Origin: Primulina eburnea
Lineage: Eukaryota > Streptophyta > Magnoliopsida > Lamiales > Gesneriaceae
Assembly: GCF_022965805.1 (NCBI RefSeq)
Contig: NC_133103.1
Span: 46,208,047-46,272,046 of the forward strand
Length of the DNA stretch: 64,000 nt
Reading direction: 5' to 3'
Part shown: positions 37,059-49,557 of the stretch, piece by piece
Layout: each line of letters starts with the position of its first letter
Position numbering within the stretch: position 1 is the first letter of the stretch
Notes under the pieces: model-generated
Database searches by the model: none
Told to the model about the DNA's origin: nothing
The model's input: only the letters and a program-made list of their open reading frames with translations
Made by a program: the position numbers and the translations under genes

Positions 37059-37184
37059 ATCTACAATAATTTATTTTTCATGTATTCATATGATAATGTT
37101 TTATTGTACAATTATGATATGTGTTATATTTACATATGTATTGTCAGTAATTTTTTTTCCATTGCATGTTTTTGAAGTTCAAAT

Positions 37185-39480
37185 ATGGAAAATTCCATGA
37201 ACAAAGCTAAACAAGGAACTAATCACATGGAAGTTTGCATACCTTATAGTGGTACAACGCACACTATTCTTCGAGATAAAAGATATTTCTTGGAACTAAA
37301 ACCAACAAAAATAATGGTGAATACAATATCAGGTCCTGTAGACTTGATTAAAGGATGCGGTAAAGCACAATTTTTGTTACCTAATTGTACAAATTTTTTT
37401 ATCAATGATGCTTTGTATTCACCACAATCGAAAAGAAATTTGTTGAGTTTTAATGATATATACTCTCATGGGTATGATACTCAAACAATAAATGAAGGAA
37501 ATAAGAAATATATGCGTCTTACCACATATAAATCAGGAAAGAAATATGTGATTGAAAAATTATCAATGCTCCCTACTGGATTGCATTATACACATATAAG
37601 TCCCATTGAATCAAAAATGGTATTTGATAATTCTTCAATATTAACCAATTGGGATGATCGATTAGGACATCCTGGTTCAACAATGATGCGAAGAATTATA
37701 GAAAATACACATGGTCATCTGTTGAAAGACCAGAAGATCTTTCAAAATAATAAGTTTCAATGTAAAGCATGTTCTCTTGGAAAACTTATTATAAGACCAT
37801 CACCAGCCAAAATCCAAACTGAATCACCAATGTTTCTTGAACGTATTCAGGGTGATATTTGTGGACCAATCCATCCACCATGTGGACCATTCAGATACTT
37901 TATGGTATTGATTGATGCCTCCAGCAGATATTCACATGTATGTTTATTGTCAACTCGAAATGTTGCATTTGCAAGATTACTTGCTCAAATAATAAAATTG
38001 AGGAATCAATTTCTCGAATATACAATCAAGAAAATTAGACTTGATAATGCTAGTGAATTTACTTCCCAGACTTTCAATGATTATTGTATGTCTATAGGAA
38101 TAATTGTTGAGCATTCGGTTGCTCATGTACATACATAGAATAGATTGGATGAATCATTGATTAAACGTCTGCAAATGATTGCTAGACCAATGATTATGAA
38201 AACAAAACTCCCTATTTCTATATGGGGACATGCAATTTTACATGCTGCTGCATTGATTCGCATCAGACCAAGTGCATACATAAATACTCCCCATTACAGC
38301 TTGCATTTGGTAAAGAACCAGACATTTCTCATCTGAGAATTTTTGGATGTATGGTGTATGTGCCTATTGCATCACCACAAAGAAAGAAAATGGGACCTCA
38401 AAGAAAGATTGGAGTTTATATCGATTGTGATAGTCCATCAATCATTCGATATCTTAAACCTCAGACAGGCGACGTGTTCACAGCACGTTTTGCTGATTGT
38501 TATTTTAATGAGGAAATCTTCCCAATCTTAGGAGGAGAACAGAAACATACCGAAAAGGAAATTACATGGTATGTATCATCATTAATACATCTGGATCCAA
38601 GAACAAAAAAATGTGAAAAAGATGTACAACAAATTGTGTACTTGCAAATAATAGCAAATCAAATACCAGATGCATTTGCAGACACAAAAGGGGTAAATAA
38701 ATCATATATACACGCTGTAAATGCCCATGCTCGAATTGAAATTCCGAAGAAACAAATTGAAGATACTCATGATGTCATTAAATGCCTGAAGCATGGAAGG
38801 CCAGTTGGTTTCGAGGATAAAAATCCTCGAAAAAGAAAATTCATAGAGAAACATGATGATCACAAAATAGAGAATGATATTCCTGAAAAAACACATGATG
38901 ATCACAAAATAGATAATGATGTTCCTGAAGAAACACATGATTATGAAAATGTTCTGTCAGAACCACAAACTGACGAGAATCGTGAAATATCTATCAATTA
39001 TATTAATGCTGGAAAAATATGGAACTGAAAAGATATAAAAGAAATTGATGATATATTTTCTTATAATGTGGCAATCGACATCATAAATGATAATGAAGAT
39101 CATTAATCAAAATATTTTGGTGAATGTAAAAATCGGCAGGATTGGATAAAATGGAAAGATGTCAATCAGGTTGAATTAGATTCGCTAAATAAACGTAATG
39201 TTTTTGGACCTATAGTCCTTACACCTGAAGGTGTAAAACTTGTTGGATACAAATGGATTTTTATTCGAAAGCGAAATGAGAAAAATGAAATAGTAAGATA
39301 TAAAGCCCGACTTGTTGCACAAGGTTTTTCTCAAAGGCCTGTAATTGATTATGAAGAAACGTATTCTCCCGTGATGGATGCAATTACGTTTCGGTATTTG
39401 CTTAGCTTGGCGTTATCTGAAAATTTAGAAATGCGTCTTATGGATGTTGTTACAGCTTATTTATATGGATCACTTGATAG

Positions 39481-39564
<84 letters not shown>

Positions 39565-40782
39565 ATCCCTGAAGGATTTAAGATGTCTGAAGCACAAAGT
39601 TCAAAACCCAGAGAATGTTATTCTGTGAAATTACAAAGATCATTACATGGGTTAAAGCAATCCGGTCGAATGTGGTATAATCCACTAAGTGATCACTTGA
39701 TGAAAAAGGGATATGTAAATAATTCAATATGCCCTTGTGTTTTCATTAAGAAAACAACATCTGGATGCGTAATTATTGCTGTATATGTTGATGATTTAAC
39801 CATCATTGGAACGAATAAAGAAATTCAAGAAGTGGTGTCATACTTGAAGGAAGAATTTGAAATGAATAATCTTGGAAAAACCAATTATTGTCAGGGTTTA
39901 CAAATTGAACAAAAAGAATGTGGAATAATTTGTTCACTAGAAAAATTATACAGAAAAGATCCTTAAACGTTTTAATATAAATAAAGCAAATCCTTTAAGT
40001 ACCCCAATGGTTGTTAGATCATTAAACATAGAAAATGATCCATTCCGTCCATGTGAAGATGATGAAGATATTCTTGGTCCAGAAATACCATATCTAAGTG
40101 CTATCGGTGCCTTATGTATCTTACAAATTATACAAGGCCTGATATATCTTTTGCCGTAAATTTATTGGCAAGATTTAGCGCATATCCAACAAAGAGACAT
40201 TGGAACAGAATTAAACATATATTCCATTATCTACGAGGAACGACAGACTTGGGACTTTTGTATTCAAAAGATGCTAATCCAAATATAATTCGTTATGCTG
40301 ATGCTGGGTACTTATCTGATCCACACAAGGCACATTCCCAAACTGGATATGTATTTACTCGTGGAGGAACTGCAATTTCTTGGCGTTCACAGAAACAAAC
40401 ACTCGTAACAACTTCATCAAATCATGCCGAGATTATTGCACTACATTAAGCAAGCCGTGAATGTGTGTGGTTAAAATCAATGACCCAACATATCCAAATC
40501 TCATGCGGATTATCATTCGACGAGAAGCATGTGATACTATATGAAGATAATGTTGCATGTGTTGCTCAAATGAAAGAAGGATACATAAAAAGTGATAGAA
40601 CTAAACATATTCCTCCTAAGTTCTTCGCATTCACCAAGAAGCTTGAGAAGAATAAATGTATTGATGTTCGTCACATTCAATCAAGTGAAAACTCATCAGA
40701 TCTCTTCACAAAGGCACTTCCTACGACAATATTCAGAAAGCACATATATAATATTGGGATGTGCAATCTACAAAATTTGTGA
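37185..40782 (+). pseudogene. Copia pol (protease, integrase, reverse transcriptase, RNase H), inactivated
   Basis: Domains in order: protease with active-site motif reading PYSGTTH at 37,242-37,262, where copia proteases have D before SG; integrase zinc region (DRLGHPGS ... CKAC) and core (IQGDICGPI, LIDASSRYSHVCLLS, RLDNASEF); chromatin-proximal linker with a duplicated KHDDHKIEND-like segment (38,850-38,940); RT with an intact YVDD (39,784-39,795); RNase H to LFTKALPTTIFRKHI. Disabling changes: TAG at 38,136, frameshifts near 38,290 and 39,960, an (AT)39 run at 39,483-39,560 that shifts the frame, and TAA at 40,447. The last part is otherwise well conserved, so decay is fairly recent. Confidence 0.86.
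39483..39560. repeat. (AT)39 microsatellite inside reverse transcriptase
   Basis: 78 bp of pure AT. It sits between SLDSN and MKIPEG of RT, where a short ATATATATG would encode the expected NIYM-type junction. It ends the upstream frame at 39,562 and the downstream frame restarts at 39,559. Confidence 0.98.
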
Positions 40783-40947
40783 AGAATTGTTCGTGTCAAC
40801 ATGAGGGGGAGTTTACGTGACTGCACTCTTTTTTCCTTACTAGGGTTTTTATCCCAATGGGTTTTTCCTAGTAAGGTTTTTAACGAGGCAGTACAAAAAC
40901 ACGTAATGAAGACATCATCGTATCATGATCATCATCACAAGGGGGAG

Positions 40948-41219
40948 TGTTGAAAATAAAAGATTTGAATGTTGAAAAAGTAATAGTTAAATATTTGAAT
41001 GTTGAAAATGAGAGTTGTAAAAATTAGAAATTTGTGTGTGATGATGTAGGTAATGATGTATTTTATTTTTTGGATTATTACCAAAAACTTCTATAAATAG
41101 CCTCACCATTTGTGAAGAAATTCACAATTGAGTTGAGAGAAAAAATTTATAAAGTGTGTAGTTTGGTCAATTTTGAGAGTTTGAGATTTTTACTTTTTAT
41201 CATAAATTTTTATTTTTCA
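40948..41219 (+). repeat. 3' LTR of the copia element
   Basis: Starts TGTTGAAAATAAAAG right after the polypurine tract and ends TATTTTTCA; 272 bp. It aligns along its length with the LTR of the truncated copy at 49,558-49,826 (269 bp). A TATA-like TCTATAAATAGCC lies at about 41,090. Confidence 0.77.
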
Positions 41220-41823
41220 TAATAAATTATAAATATTTTACAATTTAATTTACAAGATTTTTATACATATACATTTTCATAGAATTTTATGGAATTTATA
41301 TCTTTTATAATTTAATTCATAATTGATTTCTCAGAATCAATTATTGAATATGGATTTATTTAACTATTTAATATTGAAAAAATAGTCCAAAATCCATCTC
41401 CCATCCAACTCAATATGAACCATATTTCTCACGCTTGATATAGAGATAACAAATAACATTGTTCATTTAAACCATTTATATGTTTATATTACTCTAGGAT
41501 TTGATTTTAAATACTTATATCACAAATACATTAATATTAATTAAACTAAAACAAAAAAATGTGTATCAGAATCGGTGCAGGTGTTTAGATAGGTGGAAAC
41601 TACATTAATATTAATTAAGATTATCTCAAACTTATCTAAATTTGAAAGAAAATATCACTCATCATCCAAAAATTATAATTAATTTCTTAGAAAGAACTTG
41701 TATGAAGAAAATTCTATCGCTAGATCTCTTACACAAAAATTAGTTAATATATACCTCATAATCTGCTAGAAGTGTGGCGTCGTGAAAGTCTGCAAGAAAT
41801 CACATGAATTTGACATCTTCTAC
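41220..41823. other. AT-rich intergenic stretch
   Basis: Between the copia LTR and the POP1-like 3' end. No gene recognised; the last 100 bp may be 3' untranslated sequence of the POP1-like gene. Confidence 0.45.
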
Positions 41824-43102
41824 TTATTGCCCTAAGACAACGATGTCAAGAGCAAGCCTATAAGCATTGGATCTCATATTCCTGACCGGAACATAAATCT
41901 CCCTCCTCTTCCGCCTTACAAGTGATGCCTTCCATTGTTCCATTCGAAGCCCAGAAAATAAGCTTGCCTCACAAAGTGCACTGGCCATTGGTTTCCTGCT
42001 GTATGACCAAAAAAGGGCAAAGAATGAAAGTGAAATGGCATTGACTATGAAAATGTCTGAAAGCAAGCTCTTCTGCATTAAAAAGACTTGTCTTCCCTGA
42101 ACAAAACCTATTGGGCACCTACACGACTCCTTGACCGCAGGATCTCCAGGTATGTGATGCTCCCACTTACAAGATGGAAACTGAACAAAATATGATCTCA
42201 ATGAAGACTCAGGTACTTCAAGTCCATGGTTATCACATGCAGATCTGCATATGGTACAATGTGTTGTAAACAATCGGTCATGAAATTTTTTCGAAAACAA
42301 GTATGATAAGAAGTATATTCTGAATAATGAGAGAACCTCGTCCATTACATAATCTCAACAGCGTTGGGTGACACGTACAAACCAGTGCCCCTTGTTCAAA
42401 ACCATCGCCTTTATAAGCGCAAAGATTAACTCGAAGAAAACATCGTGTTTTGTCACAATTCATGTCTGATGCATTGGCATTTTGTTCAAGAAGATCATCG
42501 TCCTTCATGAATTTATTCAAGCTAATCTTTTGATCCTTTGTTCTTGGGAATAGAAGCAAACCATTGACACTGAAAGTGCACAGGAAATAACTCAGCGTAA
42601 AAGATGTCCTCGCCACAAAACCTTCAAATGGAATCTTATCAGCCCATGATAGTCCACAGACAGTGTTTCTCACCAAGTTGACTCCTAACTCATTATCAGA
42701 GCCGTGCTCTTTTACTTGTTTAAGAAAATTATCCACATTACTTGATAGTTCTACAAAATTAGGTTTCACACAATCCCATGGAGCTGGTATTGGAATTTCT
42801 AGTGGTCTTTGAGAGGGAGGACATCGCCCAGCTTTTGGATCCGTGGTAGTGGCATCCATTGCCATGAAATACTAGTAATCATTGCAATAAGGATAGCCCT
42901 ATGTGAAATATGACATTCATGTCTACATAAAGATAAAGATGTTATAGGGTATACCTTGATGACCTTGCATGGAAAAAAAATTAGTGCACTTACTTCACAC
43001 GCAATCCAGTCTTTCTCTCTCAAACCTATGCCATGAACACCACTTGAAATAAAAGTGTTCCAAAATACTATAACCCAATTTAGAGGGAAAATAACTGAAC
43101 AC
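41824..43102 (-). pseudogene. POP1: POP1-like RNase P/MRP subunit, C-terminal exons
   Basis: Minus-strand exons in order: 43,102 to about 42,994 (VIFPLNWVIVFWNTFISSG, HGIGLREKDWIACE, donor GTAAGT); from about 42,880 to 42,320 (RPLEIPIPAPWDCVKPNF, FEGFVARTSFTLSYFL, CDKTRCFLRVNLCAYKGDGF); about 42,245-42,105 (SYFVQFPSCKWEHHIPGDPA, CPIGFVQ); and 41,995-41,824 (KPMASALCEASLFSGLR, KRREIYVPVRNMRSNAYRLA, stop TAA). The GLREK motif and the C-terminal R-REIYVPVRN---AYRLAL are family features of plant POP1, the large protein subunit of RNase P and MRP, which process tRNA and rRNA precursors. Splice sites beyond the first are approximate. Because the upstream exons are broken repeats, I treat it as a pseudogene; the 3' exons alone are largely open. 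Confidence 0.7.
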
Positions 43103-46100
43103 CTGAAAAATTATGAAACAGAAATAATCAGATACGTAAATACATTAATGGAACCACACTCGTATTATAGCCAGACAAGTTTTTTCTCAAAACATCATTA
43201 TCAAAATAAGAACCGACTCTTTTAGACACAACAGAAAAAGTATGAAACAAAGAAATAAATCAGATGTGTAAATACATTAACAGAACCAAATTCATATCAT
43301 AGCCAGACAAGTTAATGCAATCCAATTATACTATCAGGATGAGTATTTGTAACAGGTAAACAAGGCAGAAATTCGCATAATTTGGGAGTGAATGAGGTGA
43401 TTATTCATATATTTATATTAGGGATTTCCAGCATAATTTTCTTATATCCGTCAAGAGCAAAAAAAGATTGTGAGTATCTCCCTAAACGAGCCTCAATTCT
43501 CCACTCTTTAAAATAGGTAAACAAGGCAGAAAAACACAAATAAAAGGAACGATTGATGAACTCAACGATCGCTCTGTAACCAGGCACATAACCCGATCCT
43601 GCACCCAAAACATTATCACAAGTAAATTTTATATCTTGCTTAAAAAATAAATTGACACATAAATTCTTTAGCACAATCCAAACAGATGAGTAAGATCACA
43701 TTCATAGGCATTAGATAACAGAAAGAAGTTCAAAAAATTGTGAGGCTAAAACCATTGTTGTACATATTAATAAAATTTAATCAACATGAGTAATAAGTGA
43801 TTATGAAAGCCCAGGAAAATTGGATTCCTAAAATTTAATTATCGAAAAAAAGTTCTCACACTGGAATTGTGATAGAAATGAGTTTCATGCCCATATTTCT
43901 CGAAAATAGAGAAAATACTAACACATTAAAGTTATTTTTTCTTAAAGACGAGAAAATTTATTACAGGGAACATTTATCTTTTAATAGAATATTCCTAATT
44001 CTCATTCATCAGTAACAAAATAGGGCAACGTCTAGAATATTTCCCCTTCAATAAAGCATTTTAAGTACCACAATTTTTGCGGCCAAGTCCAAAATCCTCG
44101 TTTCGCTGATAATGCTTTTTCATGCAAAGCAATACTTTCTTCCATTGGAGGATATATTCTTATAATAATATTCCCAAAATCACCACCATCGACAACACTT
44201 TCATCTTCATGCTTCTGGAAAGCTGAATTTGTTTGTGTTTTAGTACCACCTTCATTACTTGAAAACTCAAAAGAATTTCCTTCACGAACAATTGAATGTT
44301 GTTTCTTTGTCATAGCACGAGGATCCGTGACAGTTAATGGAATAACAGAACAAGAGTGGATTTGCTCGTTAATCCTAGAGATGGATGCTTTCTCCAGTTC
44401 AGTAGGATCAATATTATCGTCTCCAATCACATTACTTCAGATACCTTAATCTCTCAGAAAAAGTGCAACAGCCAATAAATTCTACTGAATTTCTGCGAAG
44501 TATATGTTCGAATTGACATGAAAGAAAAAACAAATTGAATATGTCTTACCAGCAGGCAGGCAGGCAGCATCTTCTCAAGAAGCTTTAATGCTTTTGATCC
44601 AAACAATTCTAACTTAGAAACTTTAATGCTTTTGATCCAAAAAATTCTAACTTAGAAAGATGACCTTTAAGAGAAATACATCTAACTGAACCACCTGTAA
44701 CATCCATCTGGGATAATTTCTTTTCAGACACACCTGAAAAAGTATGAAACAGAAATAATCAGATGCGTAAATACATTAATGGAACCACATTCATATCATA
44801 GCCAGACAAGTTAATGCAATCCAATCATACTATCAGGAAATTATCTGTAACAAGTAAACAAGGAAGAAATTCACATAATTTGGGAGTGAATGAGGTGATT
44901 ATTCTTGTATTTATATGAGGGATTTCCAACATAATTTTCTTATATCCGTCAAGAGCAAAAAAGATTGTGAGTATCTCCCTAAACGAGCCTCAATTCTCTA
45001 CTCTTTAAAATAGTAAACAAGGCAGAAAAACAAAAATAAAAGGAACGATTGATAAACTCAACGATCGTTCTGTAACCAGGCACATAACCCGATCCTGCAC
45101 CCAAAACATTATCACAAGTAAATTTTATATCTTGCTTAAAAAATAAATTGACACATAATTTCTTTACCACAATCCAAACAGATGAGTAAGATCACATTCA
45201 TAGGCATTAGATAACAGAAAGAAGGTCGAAAAATTGTGTGGCTAAAACTATTGTTGTATATATTAATAAAATTTAATCAACAGGAGTAGTAAGTGATTAT
45301 GAAAGCCAAGGAAAATTGGATTCCTAAAATTTAATTATCGAACAAAATTTCTCACACTGGAATTGTGATAGAAATGAGTTTCATACCCATATTTCTCGAA
45401 AATAGAGAAAGGACTAACACATTAAAGTTATTTTCTTAAAGACGAGAAAAATTTATTGCAGGTAACATTTATCTTTTAACAGAATCTTCCTATTTCTCAT
45501 TCATCAGTAAAAAAAAATAGGGCAACAACTAGAATATTTCCCCTTCAATAAAGCATTTTGAGTACCACAATTTTTGCCGCCAAGTCCAAAATCCTCGTTT
45601 CGCTGATAATAATTTTTCATGCAAAGCAATACTTTCTTCCATTGGAGGATATATTCCTATAATAACATCTCAAAAATCACCACCATCGACAACACTTTCA
45701 TCTTCATGCTTCAGGAAAGCTGAATTTGTTTGTGTTTTGATAACACCTTCATTACTTGAAAACTCAAAAGAATTTGCTTCACGAACAATTGAATGTCGTT
45801 TCTTTGTCATAGCACGAGGATCCGTGACAGTTAATGGAATAACTGAACAAGAGCGGATTTGCTCGTTAATCTTAGAGATGGATGCTTTCTCTAGTTCAGT
45901 AGGATTAGTATTATCGTCTCCAATCACATTACTTCAGATACCTTGATCTCTCAGAAACAGTGCAACAGCCAATAAATTCTACTGAATTTCTGCAAAGTCT
46001 ATGTTCGAATTGACATGAATGAAAAAACAAATTGAGTATGTCTTACCAGCCAGCAACATCTTCTCAAGAAGCTTTAAAGCTTTTTATCCAACCAATTCTA

Positions 46101-48726
46101 AATTAAAAAGATGACCCTTAAGAGAAATACATCTAACTGAACCACATGTAACATCCATCTGCGATAATTTCTTTTCAGACACACCTGAAAAAGTATGAAA
46201 CAAAAATAATCATATGCGTAAATACATTAATGGAACCACATTCATATCATAGCCAGACAAGTTAATGCAATCCAATTATACTATCAGGAAATTATCTGTA
46301 ACAGGTAAACAAGGCAGAAATTCACATAATTTGTGAGTGAATGAGGTGATTATTCATGTATTTATATGAGAGATTTCCACCATAATTTTCTTATATCCAT
46401 CAAGAGCAAAAATGATTTTGAGTATCTCCCTAAACGAGCCTCAATTCTCCATTCTTTAAAATAGGTAAACAAGGCAGAAAAACACAAATAAAAGGAACGA
46501 TTGATGAACTCAACGATCGTTTTGTAAACAGGCACATTACCTGATCCTGCACCCAAAACATTATCACAAGTACATTTTATCTCTTGCTTACAAAATAAAT
46601 TGACATATAAATTCTTTACCACAATCCAAACATATGAGTAAGATCACATTCATAGGCATTAGATAACAGAAAGAAGTTCGAAAAATTGTGAGTCTAAAAC
46701 TATTGTTGTACATATTAATAAAATCTAATCAACGGGAGTAACAAGTTATTTTGAAAGCCAAGGAAAATTGGATTCCTAAAATTTAATTATCGAACAAAAG
46801 TTCTCACACTAGAATTGTGATAGAAATGAGTTTCATGCCCATATTTCTCGAAAATAGAGAAAAGACTGACACATTAAAGTTATTTTTTCTTAAAGACGAG
46901 AAAATTTATTACAAGGAACATTTATCTTTTAACAGAATCTTCCTAATTCACATTCATCAGTAACAAAATAGCGCAACATCTAGAATATTTCCCCTTCAAT
47001 CAAGCATTTTGAGTACCACAATTTTTGCAGACAAGTCCAAAATCCTCGTTTCGCTGATAATATTTTTTTATGCAAAGCAATACTTTCTTCCATTGGGGGA
47101 TATATCCCAATAATAACATCCCAAAAATCACCACCATCGACAACACTTTCATCTTCATGCTTCAGGAAAGCTGAATTTGTTTGTGTTTTAGTGTTACCTT
47201 CATTACTTGAAAACTCAAAAGAATTTCCTTCAGGAACAATTAAATGTTGTTAATTTGTCATAGCACGAGGATCCGTGACAGTTAATGGAATAACTGAACA
47301 AGAGCGGATTTGCTCGTTAATCTTAGAGATGGATGCTTTCTCTAGTTCAGTAGGATCAGTATCATCGTCTCCAATCACATTACTTCAGATACCTTGATCT
47401 CTCAGAAATAGTGCAACAGCCAATAAATTCTACTGAATTTCTGCAAAGTATATGTTAGAATTGACATGAAAGAAAAAACAAATTGAGTATGTCTTACCAG
47501 CAGGCAGGCAGGCAGCATCTTCTCAAGAAGCTTTAATGCTTCTGATCCAACCAATTCTAACTTAGAAAGATGACCCTTAAGAGAAATACATCTAACTGAA
47601 CCACCTGTAACATCCAGATGCGATAATTTCTTTTCAGACACACTTGAAAAAGTATGAAACATAAATAATCAGATACGTAAATACATTAATGGAACCACAT
47701 TCATATCATAGCCAGACAAGTTAATGCAATCCAATTATAATACCAGAAAATTATCTGTAATAGGTAAACAAGGCAGAAATTCACATAATTTGAGAGTGAA
47801 TGAGGTGATTATTCCTGTATTTATATGAGGGATCTCCAGCATAATTTTCTTATATCCATCAAGAGCAAAAAAGATTGTGAGTATCTCCCTAAACGAGCCT
47901 CAATTCTCTACTCTTTAAAATAGGTAAACAAGGCAGAAAAACACAAATAAAAGGAACGATTGATGAACTCAACGATCGTTCTGTAACTAGGCACATAACC
48001 CGATCCTGCACCCAAAACATTATCACAAGTAAATTTTATCTCTTGCTTAAAAAATAAATTGACACATAATTTCTTTACCACAATCCAAACAGATGAGTAA
48101 GATCACATTCATAGGCATTAGATAACAGAAAGAAGGTCGAAAAATTGTGTGGCTAAAACTATTGTTGTATATATTAATAAAATTTAATCAACATGAGTAG
48201 TAAGTGATTATGAAAGCCAAGGAAAATTGGATTCCTAAAATTTAATTATCGAACAAAAGTTCTCACACTGGAATTGTGATAGAAATGAGTTTCATGCCCA
48301 TATTTCTCGAAAATAGAGAAAGGACTAACACATTAAAGTTATTTTCTTAAAGACGAGAAAAATTTATTGCAGGGAACATTTATCTTTTAACAGAATCTTC
48401 CAAATTCTCATTCATCAGTAACAAAATAGGACAACATCTAGAATATTTCCCTTTCAATAAAGCATTTTGAGTACCACAATTTTTGCGGTCAAGTCCAAAA
48501 TCCTCGTTTCGCTGATAATACTTTTTCATGCAAAGCAATACTTTTTTCCATTGGAGGATATATTCCTATAATAACATCCCAAAATTCACCAACATCGACA
48601 ACACTTTCATCTTCATGCTTCAGGAAAGCTGAATTTGTTTGTGTTTTAGTACCACCTTCATTACTTGAAAACTCAAAAGAATTTCCTTCACGAACAATGA
48701 ATGTTGTTTCTTTGTCATAGCACGAG
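43103..48726 (-). repeat. Tandem array of POP1 middle-exon units (four copies, about 1.46 kb each)
   Basis: The anchor phrase CTGGAATTGTGATAGAAATG or its variant occurs at 43,861, 45,357, 46,809 and 48,268: spacings 1,496, 1,452 and 1,459. Read on the minus strand each unit holds three conserved blocks: one with GSGYVPGYRAIVEFINRSF (43.5, 45.1, 46.5, 48.0 kb), one with SHLDVTGGSVRCISLKGH (44.7, 46.1, 47.6 kb) and one with SVIPLTVTDPRAMTKK, then IYPPMEESIALHEK (44.4, 45.9, 47.3, 48.6 kb). The last two fit the POP1 middle region; the first I cannot place. All units share a reading-frame break after HEKALSAK, and the 47.3-kb unit has an extra stop in the TKKQH motif. The fourth unit is cut at 48,726 by a copia fragment. 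A fifth, displaced unit is at 20.7-21.6 kb. Confidence 0.76.
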
Positions 48727-48774
48727 TTTGACAAGTTTGACATGGTGGTACAATAAAAATAACAATGCATTTTA

Positions 48775-48945
48775 TTAGTTAAGATCTAAATTTATTAATA
48801 TGGCAATAAAAAGTAACGGATAGATTATAAGTACAAGCATTCTTAGAAATAAAGAAAAAACGCGAGGCGGATATTCTCCGATAAATACAAGACTAGTGAG
48901 TATAATAACCAATATAATTATACAAAATATCCTTGAAATAGTCAT
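48775..48945 (-). CDS. Small hydrophobic ORF upstream of gag (second copy)
   Basis: 56 codons, ATG at 48,945 in GAAGATGACT, stop TAA at 48,777-48,775, 31 bp before the gag ATG. Same plan as 35,742-35,897: hydrophobic segment (IIILVIILTSLVFI), turn with GEYPPRVFSLFLRM, second hydrophobic segment (LVLIIYPLLFIAILI), plus a five-residue tail. Compared by eye with the other copy there is one in-frame codon indel and about ten silent codon changes, while replacements are mostly between hydrophobic residues. The identical EYxPRVFSLFLRM core is the most conserved part. Confidence 0.47.
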   Translation of the reverse strand: MTISRIFCIIILVIILTSLVFIGEYPPRVFSLFLRMLVLIIYPLLFIAILINLDLN

Positions 48946-49131
48946 CTTCGAAAATTTTTAGGGAGGAAGATTAAGTTTGGAGTGATTGAATGTGTTTGTG
49001 AAGTAATATTTATAGGGTAAAAACTAGTCGTTTATGACCGTTACAAAATCTTAAAAATAAATGTATGTATATGTAAATTTTATGGTAATAACATGATGTA
49101 TATAATGTTAATCATGTTTAAATAATTATAT

Positions 49132-49400
49132 ATATCATATCACAATATTATAATTAGGTGTCAGAGACTCCTTTTATATAATACTGTGACATTATACAAA
49201 TATATATATATATATAATTATTATATAACACAATAAAATATATAAATAGTGAAATAATCACATCACGTTATTATAATGAGGTGTCATATATATAATAACA
49301 TGATATTATTCAAGTATATATATACAATAATTAAACAATAATACAATAAAATTATATAAGCAGTATAATCATATCACGTTATTATAATGAGGTTTCATAA
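49132..49400. repeat. Leader repeats of the truncated copia copy
   Basis: A phrase close to ATCACGTTATTATAATGAGG recurs at about 49,140, 49,260 and 49,370 (period about 115 bp). The element at 35.3 kb has one copy only (inverse, near 35,493-35,515), so the leader has expanded in this copy. Confidence 0.62.
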
Positions 49401-49557
49401 ACTCATTTTATATAATAACATGATATTATACATACACAATAAAAATAAATAAACAGTAAATAAATATCCTTACTTTTGAATATGGTTATCTTGTTCTTGT
49501 GTTTTGGAGCTTGTAAAAATATGGAGAACCAAACCTTCGAGTATCGTGCTGATAACG

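Larger units (their letters stand above)
35265..41219 (+). mobile_element. Ty1/copia element with leader ORF, gag, pol and 3' LTR (5' LTR missing)
   Basis: Leader (35,265-35,740) matches, with indels, the leader of the truncated copy at 48.9-49.5 kb. Then come a small hydrophobic ORF, gag, pol, a polypurine tract CAAGGGGGAG (40,938-40,947) and a 272-bp 3' LTR. The expected 5' LTR and the primer site seen in the other copy (ATCAGCACGA) are absent left of 35,265, so the element is 5'-truncated. Multiple disabling changes in pol make it inactive. Confidence 0.84.

Noticed and set aside
39371..39562. ORF ending in YIYIYI repeats
   Set aside because: The repeat is the translated AT microsatellite in a broken RT, not a protein feature.
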